NCBI GenBank assembly: GCA_934167365.1
Contig: CAKPKU010000010.1
Coordinates: forward strand, 1 to 30,156
Source: an uncultured Clostridia bacterium
GTDB taxonomy: Bacteria; Bacillota; Clostridia; TANB77; CAG-508
Reading direction: 5' to 3'
Length of the DNA stretch: 30,156 bases
Shown piece after piece: positions 30,083 through 30,156 of this stretch. The first letter of the stretch is position 1; every line of letters begins with the position of its first letter. Both the position numbers and the translations under genes were made by a program. The notes below the pieces were generated by a model. That model was given only the letters and a program-made list of their open reading frames with translations. It had not been told where the DNA came from and ran no database searches.

Positions 30083-30156
30083 TCTGGCAACAACCTATTT
30101 TCTCAGCAGGGTAACCCACAAATATCTTCGGCACATTGGAGCTTGACTTCTGTGTT
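30083..30156 (-). rRNA. 5S rRNA, 3' part (runs off the window)
   Basis: On the minus strand the sequence AACACAGAAGTCAAGCTCC matches the conserved loop of bacterial 5S rRNA, followed by the GCCGAAGATA segment, GGGTTACCCTGCTGAGA and GGTTGTTGCCAGAT at the 3' end. About 74 of roughly 117 nt are included. The 3' end is placed within a few bases because the 5' partner strand of helix I is outside the window. Confidence 0.9.

Noticed and set aside
1..30156. CRISPR array, insertion sequence, prophage, replication origin or riboswitch
   Set aside because: No regularly spaced repeats, transposase, integrase, phage structural gene, DnaA-box cluster or known riboswitch motif could be found by reading.

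Overview
This window is AT-rich DNA from a low-GC, spore-forming member of the Clostridia, probably an uncultured, gut-type anaerobe. The evidence is a SCIFF precursor peptide (a clostridial marker), a gerA-gerB-gerC germinant receptor operon, the SASP-specific germination protease gpr, strong AGGAGG-type ribosome binding sites, and a clostridial glycolytic operon order. No species can be named from the sequence alone.

Layout. (1) 1-1760: tRNA-Gln(CUG) lies 63 nt ahead of the 45-residue SCIFF precursor. A small Cys-rich membrane protein follows on the opposite strand, then a YhcC-type radical SAM gene that looks leaderless. (2) 1800-11330: an accessory block, nearly all on the minus strand. 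It holds an ASCH-Nudix fusion, a frameshifted RhuM-Fic gene, an internally deleted flavin reductase, a PAP2 phosphatase, a maltose-type O-acetyltransferase, two GNAT acetyltransferases, a DUF1287 protein, an N-terminally deleted DUF1848 gene, a metallo-beta-lactamase-like protein divergent from an HxlR regulator, a MazG-like enzyme, a second Nudix protein and an unknown membrane protein. At least three genes here are decayed. (3) 11496-11933: a small unknown gene with near-consensus promoter and its own terminators. (4) 12038-18175: the glycolytic operon gap-pgk-tpiA-gpmI-eno, without a cggR regulator, with a hairpin-rich leader and intercistronic hairpins. (5) 18352-22806: gerA-gerB-gerC with a candidate forespore promoter, then a 56-residue membrane peptide. 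(6) 22805-29762: gpr, holA (interrupted by an in-frame TAA), a glycogen debranching enzyme, a membrane-anchored divergent YvcK/GlmR protein and murB. (7) 29855-30156: the 3' end of an rRNA operon (partial 5S rRNA, tRNA-Asn(GUU)) with two terminators, all on the minus strand.

How the genes work together: region 4 is the lower half of glycolysis. Regions 5 and 6 carry spore germination (receptor plus the protease that degrades spore SASPs), reserve-glucan use (debranching enzyme) and cell-wall precursor control (MurB plus a YvcK-like UDP-sugar sensor).

The points most worth attention are the in-frame stop in the normally essential holA, an undescribed ~75-bp intergenic repeat present three times around gpr and holA, the SCIFF peptide with no maturase beside it, the divergent YvcK signature with a long basic tail, and the cluster of partly deleted genes. 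Both single-base lesions (the RhuM-Fic insertion and the holA stop) could be assembly errors if this contig comes from a metagenome.
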